Source: Salinivirgaceae bacterium (GTDB taxonomy: Bacteria; Bacteroidota; Bacteroidia; Bacteroidales; SZUA-534). Taken from it: a stretch of 64,000 nucleotides of DNA. The stretch spans positions 1 through 64,000 of the forward strand of contig JAFYYJ010000122.1 of assembly GCA_017557605.1 (NCBI GenBank), written 5' to 3'. The notes under the pieces are model-generated. The model had not been told where the DNA came from, searched no databases, and saw only the letters and a list, made by a program, of their open reading frames with translations. This document shows, piece by piece, positions 38,401 to 45,252 of this stretch; position 1 is the stretch's first letter; the number at the start of each line of letters is the position of its first letter. A program made the translations under genes and the position numbers.

Positions 38401-39573
38401 TCTACCCGCTATAGCTGTAAATGTTGCAGACGAGCCATATCCTCCTCCATTATTCTCCCAAGTAAAGGAGTATTCGCCTGTACCGCCAGTAATATTATGT
38501 GTCAATATTAAATCATCGCCCCAACAGGTTGCGCCGGTACCAACAATAATACCGCCCGAAAATATTGGAGCATAACCTACTGTTACATTTTGAGGTTCCG
38601 AAATTGATGTGCCTACCTGATAACTTACCATATGGGTACCAGGCGCAACATTTGGAAAAGTCACATCTTTTCCTACCTTGCTTATCGATTTTATTGTACC
38701 ATTTCCTTCATCGTTAAGAACTACCTCCGACAATAAAACTTTAAATTCTCCCTCTCCATCAATAATTACTCTAATAGAACCATCATTAAGAACAGTCTGT
38801 GCATTTTCCGGACAACTAACAGCTGTAGGTATTGGCGTCAAAGATGCTTTCGATGCGCGATAAGTCCCAATAACACCATATTTTAAACCATCAATTGTAA
38901 AGAAATTGCCTTGAGGAGTGTCTCTGAACAATATTTTCGAATTTTCAGCTTCTAAGGTCAAGTTCGAAGCCGAACGCAAATTCCACTTGTCGCAAACAAT
39001 AGTTGATTTTTTAATATTGAGCATTTCTGCTTTTTCGGTTGCCGAAAATTCAGCACACGCTATACTATGACCATTTGCATTTAGCGAGCCGGATTTTAAT
39101 GTGATATTGCCATCAACATCCAACGGAATAGCCAAAGTCCAACTGCCACCATCAATAATAACGTCTGTCGGAACAATCGGGAATATATTAATGGTATTGT
39201 TTCCTTCTCCCGACAACACCAACGCTCCGCGCAACTTGCCAAAGTCGGCATTAGCGTCAACGCTGATTGAGCCGCTGACAGTGAAGTCTTTCTTGCCAGA
39301 CAATGCAAAGTTGGCGTCGATAGCCGTAAAGCTGCCCACTTGCACTGCATCGCTGAACGACACCGTGTTGCGTGCGCCGCTGAACGAATTTTCATCGAAC
39401 ACTACACTTGTACCTGATTCCGGCACCGTTGCACCCGGCTCGCCGCCCGATGTGGTTGACCAGTGGCTCTCGTCAGTCCAACTGCCGCTGCCGCCTACCC
39501 AGAATCTCGACTCTTGACCGAATAGTTGCGCTGCAACTAATAAAATCGATACGGTTAAAATATGTCTCTTCAT
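29419..39573 (-). CDS. Giant T9SS type-B adhesin (SprB-like, 3384 residues)
   Basis: Signal peptide MKRHILTVSILLVAAQLFG. Domains in order: a WVGGSGSWTDESHWS-type N-terminal beta domain (about 20-230); first Ig-like units (about 320-610); five alternating pairs of two Ig-like types (about 612-1470); further PKD-like units (to about 1715); a P-domain-like insert (about 1718-1850); about 12-13 SprB-type repeats with CYGG-like starts (about 1890-2990); an acidic Glu/Thr/Asp linker (around 3050-3120); and a CHU_C gliding-type C-terminal domain (about 3288-3384) with FTPNGDAYNETW and FNRWGGRVW. It should be exported by Sec and T9SS and displayed on the cell surface as an adhesin. Paired cysteines in most repeats suggest disulfides. 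It is cotranscribed with the PorP/SprF gene. Codon use in the repeat region is AT-richer than in the flanking genes. The ATG at 39573 gives the signal peptide directly. Confidence 0.96.
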   Translation of the reverse strand: MKRHILTVSILLVAAQLFGQESRFWVGGSGSWTDESHWSTTSGGEPGATVPESGTSVVFDENSFSGARNTVSFSDAVQVGSFTAIDANFALSGKKDFTVSGSISVDANADFGKLRGALVLSGEGNNTINIFPIVPTDVIIDGGSWTLAIPLDVDGNITLKSGSLNANGHSIACAEFSATEKAEMLNIKKSTIVCDKWNLRSASNLTLEAENSKILFRDTPQGNFFTIDGLKYGVIGTYRASKASLTPIPTAVSCPENAQTVLNDGSIRVIIDGEGEFKVLLSEVVLNDEGNGTIKSISKVGKDVTFPNVAPGTHMVSYQVGTSISEPQNVTVGYAPIFSGGIIVGTGATCWGDDLILTHNITGGTGEYSFTWENNGGGYGSSATFTAIAGRTNFLTIEDENHCVYVAEKYAYRPTGPANMNNYTDGPERITATFDNEASCVGEETGIIHINASGGTGALSFSYAGPGSHSGTTDSPDISGLPAGEYDILISDEAGCDNTTNATKLKSPNDLSTEITPIPAPVANAGADVTICKEKLSYTVNDASAENDESINWLVSGPASITSGGDTKSPTISLDGVGKATLSMIVTNGTCTPDTCTKTIDIIATPEPTMDDSDRSVCGLSTSIAATAKMGGDLEVDFVSTTSGGSVSSIDGLNVTVTKAGAYTFRVKETEKSAAKCPGFSTGTVTITFYDEPTLSLTSTSGSTCGTTPVDIKGSSTNCTLQWAKSSNAAGTFSSETTVNTTYTPAASDAGKTITLTLTGTSEACPVVYAYYTLTVKKVPNPSAPTIAADVCGLTTLASATHSLSGSTLTWKPIGGGLTFGSPNGETTTVTATSANTYNIYVEETLDGCPKESAATPVTFYDAPTVTITTGTSGTVCGNKTISLSATSNCTNVKWSGGAGTFSPDNSLNTVYTPGEADYGKTITLTLTATSNHPTVCTAPETATFELTVGDVPAPTIDALGDICGLTTTATAHATLGGTLTWDNGGDNTLKINPPTGANVTIDGDNGVYYNVTVTEATTEGCSATSSPQSVTFHKAPEVTVPSPDDICETGDVEVAATATDATDLVWTATGAGTLTQSGSSSSKTAKFVPSAADQDVTLTVTASNGGICPAVPKTYTFHVYANPTPSIASAIEICGTTDVITANMTTAGNKVVWNASAGVTLTGQSETGTTATITATLNEGAAYGTYAITMTEINGANCSATATANVTFKAKPVMEFEEYEATICAGDDYTVNVITHENFTNYQWIVSDGGTPTLGSNAATYHAALSTEWKQVTISATPKYGCDESGGKKMTLTVNPMPVPNIENATVCGLEYTLPTTTQSVTGTTSDFAWSTASPGASVTATQFKANAEGTYTLRLTEMVGSCQAYDEADITFVAEPVIFEAINDAVCADQATYPLSAATADHYTSLLWTSSGNGTFDNASTLKPTYTFGTDEIAAGSVTLTLTLTPNAPCVDPLSSSVTITINPLPVPTIMADDEICQDKTGTYTTESGMSNYYWSVDGGTPESGTETFDYTWTTAGPHKVSVSYTNGNGCTAAVATDFDLTVHDLPTSALSSTETSCTNGSVGLDATASGGSGSFSYAWSGDGVDYLDDDKSATPTFACTTAGTYNLTCTISDNTYGCSKDYKIVITNTQGPSAFAGKDTTICYGSDYVLLDASFENGTTIEWSSESGGTFGDINDLHTTYKPSDADLAAHKAILTLTVDSESCGKTTDKVTINILPEFVVAVGGIIPFPIASSTKIEVQVVGSIVEAYDLGYYLVAPDGTSLKLYDHKSDKGMEDLPGLWPAAGDEFDFIFTTSPALELDLAQFTMNQPQSGTFGITGDVSGIYGKNPAEGGWAVRVGGPYSTGGKLQQAVIKFTDYNYDGDLQTITFNSRVLNPVEIIPDHHTLSYISPIGLNVTCYGGNDARAVANAIGGSGVYNIFEWAKDEDFNDLVSDNDTTDLYAGTYYVRVTDSHGCKATTTVEVGQPEKIKIEKLSQDTVKCYGGNDGSILVTSSDGVGEPTYRWIDVLTSNEKSTVALASELTAGSYKVTVTDENGCTSDSIFVMPEPDSISISAVVTLTPCGTTDGEVQFTVSGGTQGKVPASKYTITCNDAGAVIDNDALKVTNLMGGSITFTITDAKGCSKDTTINTIPDPMTLSFVADSIDCYNGTTSVAVVVGNGDPDFSFMWNGDNTLTDSILTGIPAGRYYVDVIDENGCPASDTITIGQPSQIKDTIIFAQAIQCYGDNVASFYAEAKGGTAANKSYNYTWFNFTENTEVADSVLSNVGAGKYAVMITDDNNCPIYDTITIQQPEKPLAVLSADTVKSECAVPTGKIKLNLEGGVQPYSFSWFVVNTTDIIGTVDSIKDIAADIYVAKIVDSLGCAIYDTVEVLDKGNIEFGKPVTKDVACIQHPTGEATINTVYGLDADGNINNVFTKSMIIWNGTDTVAQGETVKTLHYGSNRVVVVADDGCRRAGSVDIGNTLALRVTNIANYPDLTGDPNCDGSLTVTIGGGIGGYTYSWSDASNNSLESQDAATTTTVYSLCEGYYTLHIEDENPLGCAVDTTIQIEHRPLSCDTIQLVATTCYGGDNGVLEVSGVGGYYEAYKYEWTSENWPADSVATTASISGLKAGLYTVVISQSNGRVSDTTTIEVGQPSTRLHIPNANIIPEGSFCYNAIGTITIVEPANLAEEFGGNVPFKYYFSHSDWTDSVVVNSGAKPVKVTGLATDDYNLLVVDDLGCQYDTVITVPDLSEFTITRTDSTAPRCFGYEDGKLSIEATSKSSTNFTYQWSNGETTASIGGLAAGTYSVVVTDDSLCVKTDTFELGQPMPIVFSVSSTIPNSCYNLSDGTIEISGLEGGAGLFNRFEFFGDEYYEQTPSVDTSVISFSSLLPTGNYKVRVTDVKSCVSDSVPFRVYSEHPEIMVLKVDLSLPLCDTYTDAGELSLDGSLNVTAFYSVSSTITGVDTIENKDLRYRIDGGKVQSSGQFSGLASGRHTITIGYGDTLSCSTTVSRKLGSRNGFAIDDIYFANTQSDEIFTCPDNELKAYAHTTSAYKSMKWYTPYVEEEEEEETVVEPDTTSADTTRIDTALAISKMRHYFLRANGDSTEVDSVIIDSLPTESVPVTEEPAKPRYVIDADGNVVLGIDSVGSEPDFILPFTFLPYGGDTYYYVKATNGVCMAIDSLHAVAMKPDNKLKTHIEMDGFDSEALKNNGVYEVAEGAELYLVANTLTFDMLYSYEYENNFQWATNTDNAFWMSSHDTMPAVVRPFAENLTFKVSDSVMFYLEDTTFACRYTESVDVRTVSGIKPADVFTPNGDAYNETWGIDGLSSYEHVNIYVFNRWGGRVWQFSGSGLEYVANQWNGRNAKNKPLPSGTYYYVIQCSSDKLGGKKKTGPVTIVR
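30600..33900 (-). repeat. Array of about 12-13 SprB-type protein repeats
   Basis: Units of roughly 70-90 residues begin with CYGG, CYNG, CYGD or CFGY, contain a Trp in a central strand, then G(L/I)xAGxYxVxVTD and end with xxxTxxxGQP. Members diverge strongly, so this is an old repeat array, not recent DNA duplication. Boundaries are approximate. Confidence 0.8.
35170..37740 (-). repeat. Five copies of an alternating two-type Ig-like super-repeat
   Basis: Type A units start with a CGL-like motif (VCGLSTS, VCGLTTL, ICGLTTT, ICGTTDV, VCGLEYT) and end in F-x-x-x-P. Type B units start with TCG/VCG/ICE/ICA/VCA, carry a central W, then YTP-like and TLTLT strands, and end with V-x-x-x-P-x-P. They alternate A-B five times, about 170 residues per pair. 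Confidence 0.75.
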
Positions 39574-39724
39574 AACCTATATTATTGAAGTGTTTCTATT
39601 CATCTTTCTTGTCGCGCCCGCTTTTGGGTACTTCAAGCGCATAAAAGTAAATTTTATTTAAATCAGCGTTTTTTAGCTTTGATAATTCGACAATAAAACG
39701 TGATTAAATACGATTATACATTGC

Positions 39725-39732
39725 CAAACCTA
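39725..39732 (-). promoter_or_regulatory. Possible -7 element (TAGGTTTG) of the adhesin operon
   Basis: TAGGTTTG on the minus strand, about 150 bases before the adhesin ATG, giving a long leader. No good -33 box. It lies in the 277-base divergent region shared with manC, which otherwise shows no gene. Confidence 0.35.
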
Positions 39733-39825
39733 CTTGGCAGTTGATAAATAACGGTCCTTCGCACAATAAACATCGGATAAAAACGTAGGGAGGTAGATAC
39801 CGCAATATCAAAACTCATTATTTTT

Positions 39826-39833
39826 ATATTTGC
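39826..39833 (+). promoter_or_regulatory. Putative -7 element (TATATTTG) of manC
   Basis: TATATTTG ends 17 bases before the ATG at 39851. It overlaps an upstream TTG, which rules that TTG out as a start. Confidence 0.6.
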
Positions 39834-39850
39834 TAACAAAACATAACAAT

Positions 39851-40942
39851 ATGAACCAAGATTTATTCTGCGTGATAATGGCCGGCGGTGCCGGAACGCG
39901 CTTTTGGCCGGTAAGCCGCGCCTCCTATCCTAAGCAATTCATTGATATACTTGGCGTTGGCAAGTCATTGCTGCAGCTGACCATTGAACGGTTCACACAG
40001 ATAGTGCCCAAAGAGAACGTGCTGATTGTCACAAGTGCCGAATATAAAGACTTGACTCTCAAACAGCTGCCGCAGATAAACGAGTCGCAGATTCTGCTTG
40101 AGCCGACACGGCGCAACACGGCTCCATGCATAGCTTACGCCAATTTCCGCATCCAGCAGATGAATCCGAACGCCAAGATTGTCGTTGCGCCATCTGACCA
40201 CCTGATTCTCAACGACCAGATGTTCATCAACACCATAAAGAACGGTTTCGACTTCGTATCAAACAATAATAACCTGCTGACTCTAGGCATTCAGCCAACA
40301 CGTCCCGACACGGGTTACGGCTATATTCAGTTTGGTGAGCCGCTTAGTTTCAACAATATAAGCGATTTGTGCAAAGTGAAAGCTTTTACCGAAAAGCCGA
40401 ATCTCGAGTTTGCCAAATTCTTCGTTCAAAGCGGCGAATTCTACTGGAACGCAGGTATTTTCCTCTGGTCACTGAAATCGATTCAAGAGGCATTCCGCAA
40501 ACATCTGCCTGAAGTTTACAATCTGTTCAACAGCAAATCGGAACTCTTCAACACGGCCGATGAGGAAGACGCCATACAGCAGATTTATCCCGTTTGCGAG
40601 AACATCTCTATCGACTATGGTGTTATGGAAAAGGCTGATAATGTGGCTGTTCTTGGCTCACATTTCGGCTGGTCCGACCTTGGCACATGGACATCGCTCT
40701 ACGAAAACAAAAACAAGGACAACGACGCCAACGTTGCTGCCGGCGACAATATACTATTGTATAACACAACGCGCTCGGTGGTTTATGCACCAAAGGGAAA
40801 ACTTGTTGTGGTTCAAGGTCTTAACAATTACATAATTGCCGACACACCCGACGCTTTGCTAATCTGCAACAAAGACGAGGAACAAAAGGTTAAAAACATT
40901 GTCAACGACATAAAAACCCGCACCGGCGACAAGTTTATTTAG
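39851..40942 (+). CDS. manC: Mannose-1-phosphate guanylyltransferase
   Basis: 363 residues from the ATG at 39851. Makes GDP-mannose, the donor for mannose, fucose and rhamnose in surface glycans. The nucleotidyltransferase signature MAGGAGTRFWPVSR is at about 10-23, then LEPTRRNTAPC, APSDHLI, RPDTGYGYI and FTEKP, and near the end GVMEKADNVAVLGSHFGWSDLGTW. The protein lacks the C-terminal phosphomannose isomerase domain of the bifunctional form. It stands alone with its own promoter-like element and terminator, divergent from the adhesin operon. Confidence 0.95.
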   Translation: MNQDLFCVIMAGGAGTRFWPVSRASYPKQFIDILGVGKSLLQLTIERFTQIVPKENVLIVTSAEYKDLTLKQLPQINESQILLEPTRRNTAPCIAYANFRIQQMNPNAKIVVAPSDHLILNDQMFINTIKNGFDFVSNNNNLLTLGIQPTRPDTGYGYIQFGEPLSFNNISDLCKVKAFTEKPNLEFAKFFVQSGEFYWNAGIFLWSLKSIQEAFRKHLPEVYNLFNSKSELFNTADEEDAIQQIYPVCENISIDYGVMEKADNVAVLGSHFGWSDLGTWTSLYENKNKDNDANVAAGDNILLYNTTRSVVYAPKGKLVVVQGLNNYIIADTPDALLICNKDEEQKVKNIVNDIKTRTGDKFI

Positions 40943-40960
40943 TTGATACATAGCTAATAA

Positions 40961-40996
40961 GACAGCCGCCAACGCCATTGGCGGCTGTCTCTGTTT
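40961..40996 (+). terminator. Intrinsic terminator after manC
   Basis: 10-bp perfect stem GACAGCCGCC / GGCGGCTGTC with a 9-base loop, followed by CTCTGTTTT. Confidence 0.82.
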
Positions 40997-41048
40997 TATG
41001 ACGACTCAACTATTTTTGCGAAACACTTTTATTCAAGTGCAATTATTC

Positions 41049-41056
41049 TAATTTTG
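41049..41056 (+). promoter_or_regulatory. Putative -7 element (TAATTTTG) of yidC
   Basis: TAATTTTG, 79 bases before the yidC ATG. No clear -33 box. The leader would be roughly 70 bases long. Confidence 0.45.
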
Positions 41057-41135
41057 CAACCTTAATCGAAAGGCGGATTAAACAGCTTTTGTCAATGACA
41101 ATCAAGCATTTCCGCAATAAAAACAATATTGAATT

Positions 41136-43007
41136 ATGGATAAAAATTCTTGGATTGGCCTTTTACTCATCATGGCCGTCGTGTTCGGTTGGAGCTATTT
41201 TACACGCCCATCGGAAGAAGAAATACAACGCTATCGCCAGCAGCAAGACTCCATTGCCCGCGTAGAACAACAACGCGCCATGGAAGCCGAAATGAAGAAG
41301 GCTCAAGCCACTGAGCAAGCACAACTGACATCGGTCGAGCAAAGCGACTCGGTGGTAGGTGTGATGCTGCGCAACCAGTACGGCGAGTTTGCACCGTTTG
41401 CCGCCGGCGAGCGCGAATATTACACAATCGAAAACTCGGTGATGAAACTGCGCTTTACCAACCTTGGCGGACGCTTGGCCTCGGTCGAGCTTAAAAATTA
41501 CGACACTTACGATTCGCTGCCAGTTGTTCTGTTCGACGGCGACTCCACAATTTTCAACATCAGCTTCTTTGCTCAGAACCGCCGCATCGAAACTGGAAAA
41601 TTGTTTTTTGTTCCGTCAGAAAATATTAGCACACAATCGGTTACTGCCGATTCTCTCGTTGTCAGCTTCAACCTTGATTTGACTGACGACCGCTCGCTGC
41701 AGTTCATCTACACCATTTATCCCGACAAGTACAACATCGGCTTCAATGTGAAGATGCACAATCTGAACCAACTGATTCCTGCTAAATCGACCAACTACTT
41801 GACACTCAACTGGGAAACCTTCGCTAAACGGTTGGAGAAAGGCATCAAATGGGAGACAATGAACTCAACCATCGCCTACCGTTACTTTGACGATGATGTT
41901 GAGCAGTTGAACGAGACTAGCGATTCTGATACTGAGGAGATTAACACCCGTCTGCAATGGGTGTCATTCAAGCAGCAATTCTTTAACAGCACTCTGATTG
42001 CCAAAAAAGGTTTTTCGGGAGCTGTGCTCAAACAGCAAAAGACTGCTTCGGGCGAGAAATATGTAAAACACTTCGAAGCCGAAATATCACTCCCCTACGA
42101 CGGCCGCGCCGATGAGGAGTATGAAATGGAAATGTTCTTCGGCCCGAACCACTTCAAAACACTCAAAGCATTGGACATCGACCTTCAGAACATTATTCCG
42201 CTGGGCCGCAGCATCTTCCGCTGGGTGAATGTGGGCATTGTGATTCCAGTGTTCAACCTACTCGGACGCTTTATCGACAACTATGGCATTATCATCTTGA
42301 TTCTGACCATATTAATCAAGTTAGTTCTATTCCCGCTCACCTACAGACAATACAAGTCGACTGGTATGATGAGCGCTCTAAAACCTGAAATTGACAAGCT
42401 GAACGAAAAATATCCGAAACAGGAGGACGCAATGAAGAAACAACAAGCAATGATGGACCTCTACAAACGCGCCGGCGTGAGCCCGATGGGCGGCTGTCTG
42501 CCAGTGCTTTTGCAGATGCCGTTGCTGATTGCGATGTTCCGCTTCTTCCCAGCCTCAATTGAGTTGCGTCACGAGAGCTTCCTTTGGGTTGACGACCTCT
42601 CGACCTACGATGCCATCCTCAACCTGCCGTTCAGTATTCCTTGGTACGGCGACCACGTGAGCCTCTTCTGCTTGCTGATGACCATCGTCAACATTCTATA
42701 TATCAAGATGAGCGGCCAAGCCAATGCTGGCGGTCAGCAAATGCCGGGTATGAAGATGATGATGTATATGATGCCAGTAATGATGCTCTTCTGGTTCAAC
42801 GACTACGCCGCAGCCTTGAGCTACTATTACTTCCTGACACTGCTCATCACCATTATGCAGACCTACGTTATCAAACGCACAATCAATCCAGATGAAGTGC
42901 TTAACCGCCTGAAAACGGCCAAAGTGCAGAAAACCCCAACCAAATCGAGGTTCCAACAACGTTTGGAAGAAGCAGCAAAGAAACGCGGCGTTAAGCTACC
43001 GAAATAA
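41136..43007 (+). CDS. yidC: Membrane protein insertase YidC
   Basis: 623 residues, normal for the Gram-negative form. N-terminal membrane helix (about 5-22), a large periplasmic beta-supersandwich domain (about 60-345), then the conserved five-helix core (about 355-600). Core motifs include YGIIILILTILIKLVLFPLTYRQYKS, LNEKYPKQEDAMKKQQAMMDLYKRAGVSPMGGCLP and MMYMMPVMMLFWFNDYAAALSYYY. It inserts inner-membrane proteins with or without SecYEG. The C-tail is basic (SRFQQRLEEAAKKRGVKLPK). A strong terminator follows, so it is a single-gene unit. pyrG, often next to yidC in Bacteroides, is not present here. Confidence 0.98.
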   Translation: MDKNSWIGLLLIMAVVFGWSYFTRPSEEEIQRYRQQQDSIARVEQQRAMEAEMKKAQATEQAQLTSVEQSDSVVGVMLRNQYGEFAPFAAGEREYYTIENSVMKLRFTNLGGRLASVELKNYDTYDSLPVVLFDGDSTIFNISFFAQNRRIETGKLFFVPSENISTQSVTADSLVVSFNLDLTDDRSLQFIYTIYPDKYNIGFNVKMHNLNQLIPAKSTNYLTLNWETFAKRLEKGIKWETMNSTIAYRYFDDDVEQLNETSDSDTEEINTRLQWVSFKQQFFNSTLIAKKGFSGAVLKQQKTASGEKYVKHFEAEISLPYDGRADEEYEMEMFFGPNHFKTLKALDIDLQNIIPLGRSIFRWVNVGIVIPVFNLLGRFIDNYGIIILILTILIKLVLFPLTYRQYKSTGMMSALKPEIDKLNEKYPKQEDAMKKQQAMMDLYKRAGVSPMGGCLPVLLQMPLLIAMFRFFPASIELRHESFLWVDDLSTYDAILNLPFSIPWYGDHVSLFCLLMTIVNILYIKMSGQANAGGQQMPGMKMMMYMMPVMMLFWFNDYAAALSYYYFLTLLITIMQTYVIKRTINPDEVLNRLKTAKVQKTPTKSRFQQRLEEAAKKRGVKLPK

Positions 43008-43033
43008 TTGTTGGTCAGCAAAATAAAAACTTC

Positions 43034-43066
43034 AAGGCCGTCAGCATTATGTTGACGGCCTTTTTG
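43034..43066 (+). terminator. Intrinsic terminator after yidC
   Basis: 10-bp perfect stem AAGGCCGTCA / TGACGGCCTT with a 9-base loop, followed by T5. Confidence 0.92.
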
Positions 43067-43133
43067 TTGTCACACCTTTGCAATTTTCACGTCAATTTCA
43101 ATTAAATTAGCATTTGGTTTTGAAAATGCGGTT

Positions 43134-45194
43134 ATGGATATGAAATATATAGGTGTTAAATACGGTGCAGCACTTTGTCTTACAGCGATTTTCTCATTAT
43201 TGGTCTCGCAAGCGCCAGCCATCGCGCAAACCCAACTCGACAGCACTATTCTGAAACAAATCTCCCCCGACTTGCAGACAGCCAAAGTGTATGCGCAAAT
43301 CGATGATTTTGAGGCAGCTAATGTTTATCTGAACAAAGCCACGCAATGGGTGGAAAGCACTGGCGACACTGCCGCCATAATCCAATTATATTTCATAATT
43401 ATCAGAGATTCATGCACGCCGCTCGAAATCAGCCAGAATTATGCGAACAAAGCGCTGGAACTCTGCACGCAAACCCGCGATACGGCATATCTAATCAGTT
43501 GTTATCTGACGCTTGGAAATTTGGCTCAACAGCAGAATTACGACCAAACTGCGGAAGAAAATTTCAGGATAGCGGCGCAGCTGTGCCGACTATCGAACAA
43601 TCATAATTTGCTGGTCAATGTGTTGTGTGTAATGGGTTATTTCTACGGCAATCTGGCCGAAAAGCACCATTCCGACTCAATAAATCTCATTGTAATACAA
43701 TGTTTTAAGGAGTCGGCGCGGATTTGCGACTCACTCAAAATAACAGAGGGCGAGTTGTACGACTACATCTATATGGGGCTCGCTGGCGCTAACCTGGGCG
43801 TGGCCGAGGGCACTGGCGACCAGCGCTACACCGACACTTGCTACCACTATTTCCAGAAGGTGGCGCAGTCACCCACGCTCAATCAGTTTCAGAAAAACGA
43901 TGTTTACGTCCGTTACCTTATCCAGCGCAAGCAGTACCAGAAGGCTTTGGATTATGTCGATGCCAATTTCGAAAAAGATAACACCGAATACCACAAAAAA
44001 CTGCACAAAATTTACGGTCTGATGGGCAACTATCGCGAGGCTTACCGCCACTTGCAGGCTTATCACGAGCTGACAAACCAGACCAATGTGGAGGAAAACG
44101 CCCGTGTGTTGGCCAAGATGGAAGCCGACCGCGCCGCCGCCGTTGAGCGCGTCAAGCGCGATGCCGAAAAACAAGTTTATGAGGCCGATGAGCAGCGGAT
44201 GCACGTCATAATTGTGTCGCTGATTTGCGGACTGGCACTGATACTGCTATGGGTTGTATTCATTATCAGAATGTTGCACGCCAAGCATAAAGCCAATGCC
44301 GAACTGGCCCGCAAAAACACCGAGCTGGCTGAGCAAAAGGAGGAAATTACCTCGCAGCGCGATGAGATTGCAACTCAGCGCGACACCATCCAAGCCCAGC
44401 GTGATGAAATTCAGGCAAGCATCAACTATGCACGGCGAATCCAACGCTCGCTGCTCACACCAGCCGAGACAATCGACCGCATTTTCCCCGACCATTTTCT
44501 GCTCTACAAGCCGCGCAATGTGGTGAGCGGCGACTACTACTGGATTGGCCAATTTGGCGACAACAAGGTTTGCATTGTGGCCGACTGTACAGGCCACGGA
44601 GTACCGGGCGGCTTTATGAGCGTGTTGGGAATGACCAATCTAAATTGGATTGTAGGTAAGGATGTTAGCCCCGATATGATATTGAACCGCTTGCGCGAAG
44701 CCATTATCGCCAATCTCCGCCAGAGCGACGACGCCCCCACCGCACTTCAAGATGATGGCGAGCTCGATTCGTCAATCGACCGCAGTTGCGACGGTATGGA
44801 CGCTGCCGTTTATGTAATTAATGAGCGGCAGATGACGCTCACCTTCGCCGGAGCCAACAATCCGTTGGTGCTAATACGCGGCAATGAGATTCAACTGATG
44901 AAAGCTGACCGCATGCCTGTTGGCATTTATGCTCGCCTGAACCCGTTTGCCTGCACCACCGTCAAATTACAAAAAGGTGATTGCATCTACACATATTCCG
45001 ATGGTTATCAGGACCAATTCGGCGAAGGAACTGACAAGAAATTCTCTGGACGTCGTCTGCGCGAACTATTGCTTGAAATCCACCAACGACCAATGTCGGA
45101 ACAAAAAGAAATCCTGAACCGGGAATATGAGCAATGGCGCGGTCCCAGCTCAAATCAGACCGATGATGTGGTTGTTATGGGAGTGAGAATCTGA
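43134..45194 (+). CDS. TPR-containing membrane PP2C (SpoIIE-type) phosphatase
   Basis: 686 residues. Signal peptide or N-terminal anchor (about 10-31), a periplasmic TPR-like helical region (about 40-330), one membrane helix (about 356-380), a coiled coil with repeated QRDEI units (about 390-440) and a cytosolic SpoIIE/PP2C domain (about 450-686). Metal-binding motifs are visible in SGDYYW, VADCTGHGVPGGFMS, CDGMDAAVYV and YSDGYQDQFG. The layout fits a sensor that detects envelope signals through its TPRs and dephosphorylates a regulator such as an anti-sigma antagonist. No kinase or anti-sigma factor is adjacent, so the target is unknown. It is convergent with the glsB-like gene. Confidence 0.92.
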   Translation: MDMKYIGVKYGAALCLTAIFSLLVSQAPAIAQTQLDSTILKQISPDLQTAKVYAQIDDFEAANVYLNKATQWVESTGDTAAIIQLYFIIIRDSCTPLEISQNYANKALELCTQTRDTAYLISCYLTLGNLAQQQNYDQTAEENFRIAAQLCRLSNNHNLLVNVLCVMGYFYGNLAEKHHSDSINLIVIQCFKESARICDSLKITEGELYDYIYMGLAGANLGVAEGTGDQRYTDTCYHYFQKVAQSPTLNQFQKNDVYVRYLIQRKQYQKALDYVDANFEKDNTEYHKKLHKIYGLMGNYREAYRHLQAYHELTNQTNVEENARVLAKMEADRAAAVERVKRDAEKQVYEADEQRMHVIIVSLICGLALILLWVVFIIRMLHAKHKANAELARKNTELAEQKEEITSQRDEIATQRDTIQAQRDEIQASINYARRIQRSLLTPAETIDRIFPDHFLLYKPRNVVSGDYYWIGQFGDNKVCIVADCTGHGVPGGFMSVLGMTNLNWIVGKDVSPDMILNRLREAIIANLRQSDDAPTALQDDGELDSSIDRSCDGMDAAVYVINERQMTLTFAGANNPLVLIRGNEIQLMKADRMPVGIYARLNPFACTTVKLQKGDCIYTYSDGYQDQFGEGTDKKFSGRRLRELLLEIHQRPMSEQKEILNREYEQWRGPSSNQTDDVVVMGVRI

Positions 45195-45252
45195 AAAAGT
45201 GTAAAGACTTATGCTACAACCATAAGACTCAGTCTCACGCCATGTCAGCAAT

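Noticed and set aside
30331..39517. Many plus-strand frames opposite the giant adhesin
   Set aside because: They mirror the Thr/Ser/Gly/Val-rich repeat coding and change frame often. The sense frame is unbroken for 3384 residues with a signal peptide and sorting domain.
45195..45252. Terminator between the phosphatase and glsB-like genes
   Set aside because: A 6-bp dyad (CTTATG / CATAAG) is present, but there is no T run on either strand.
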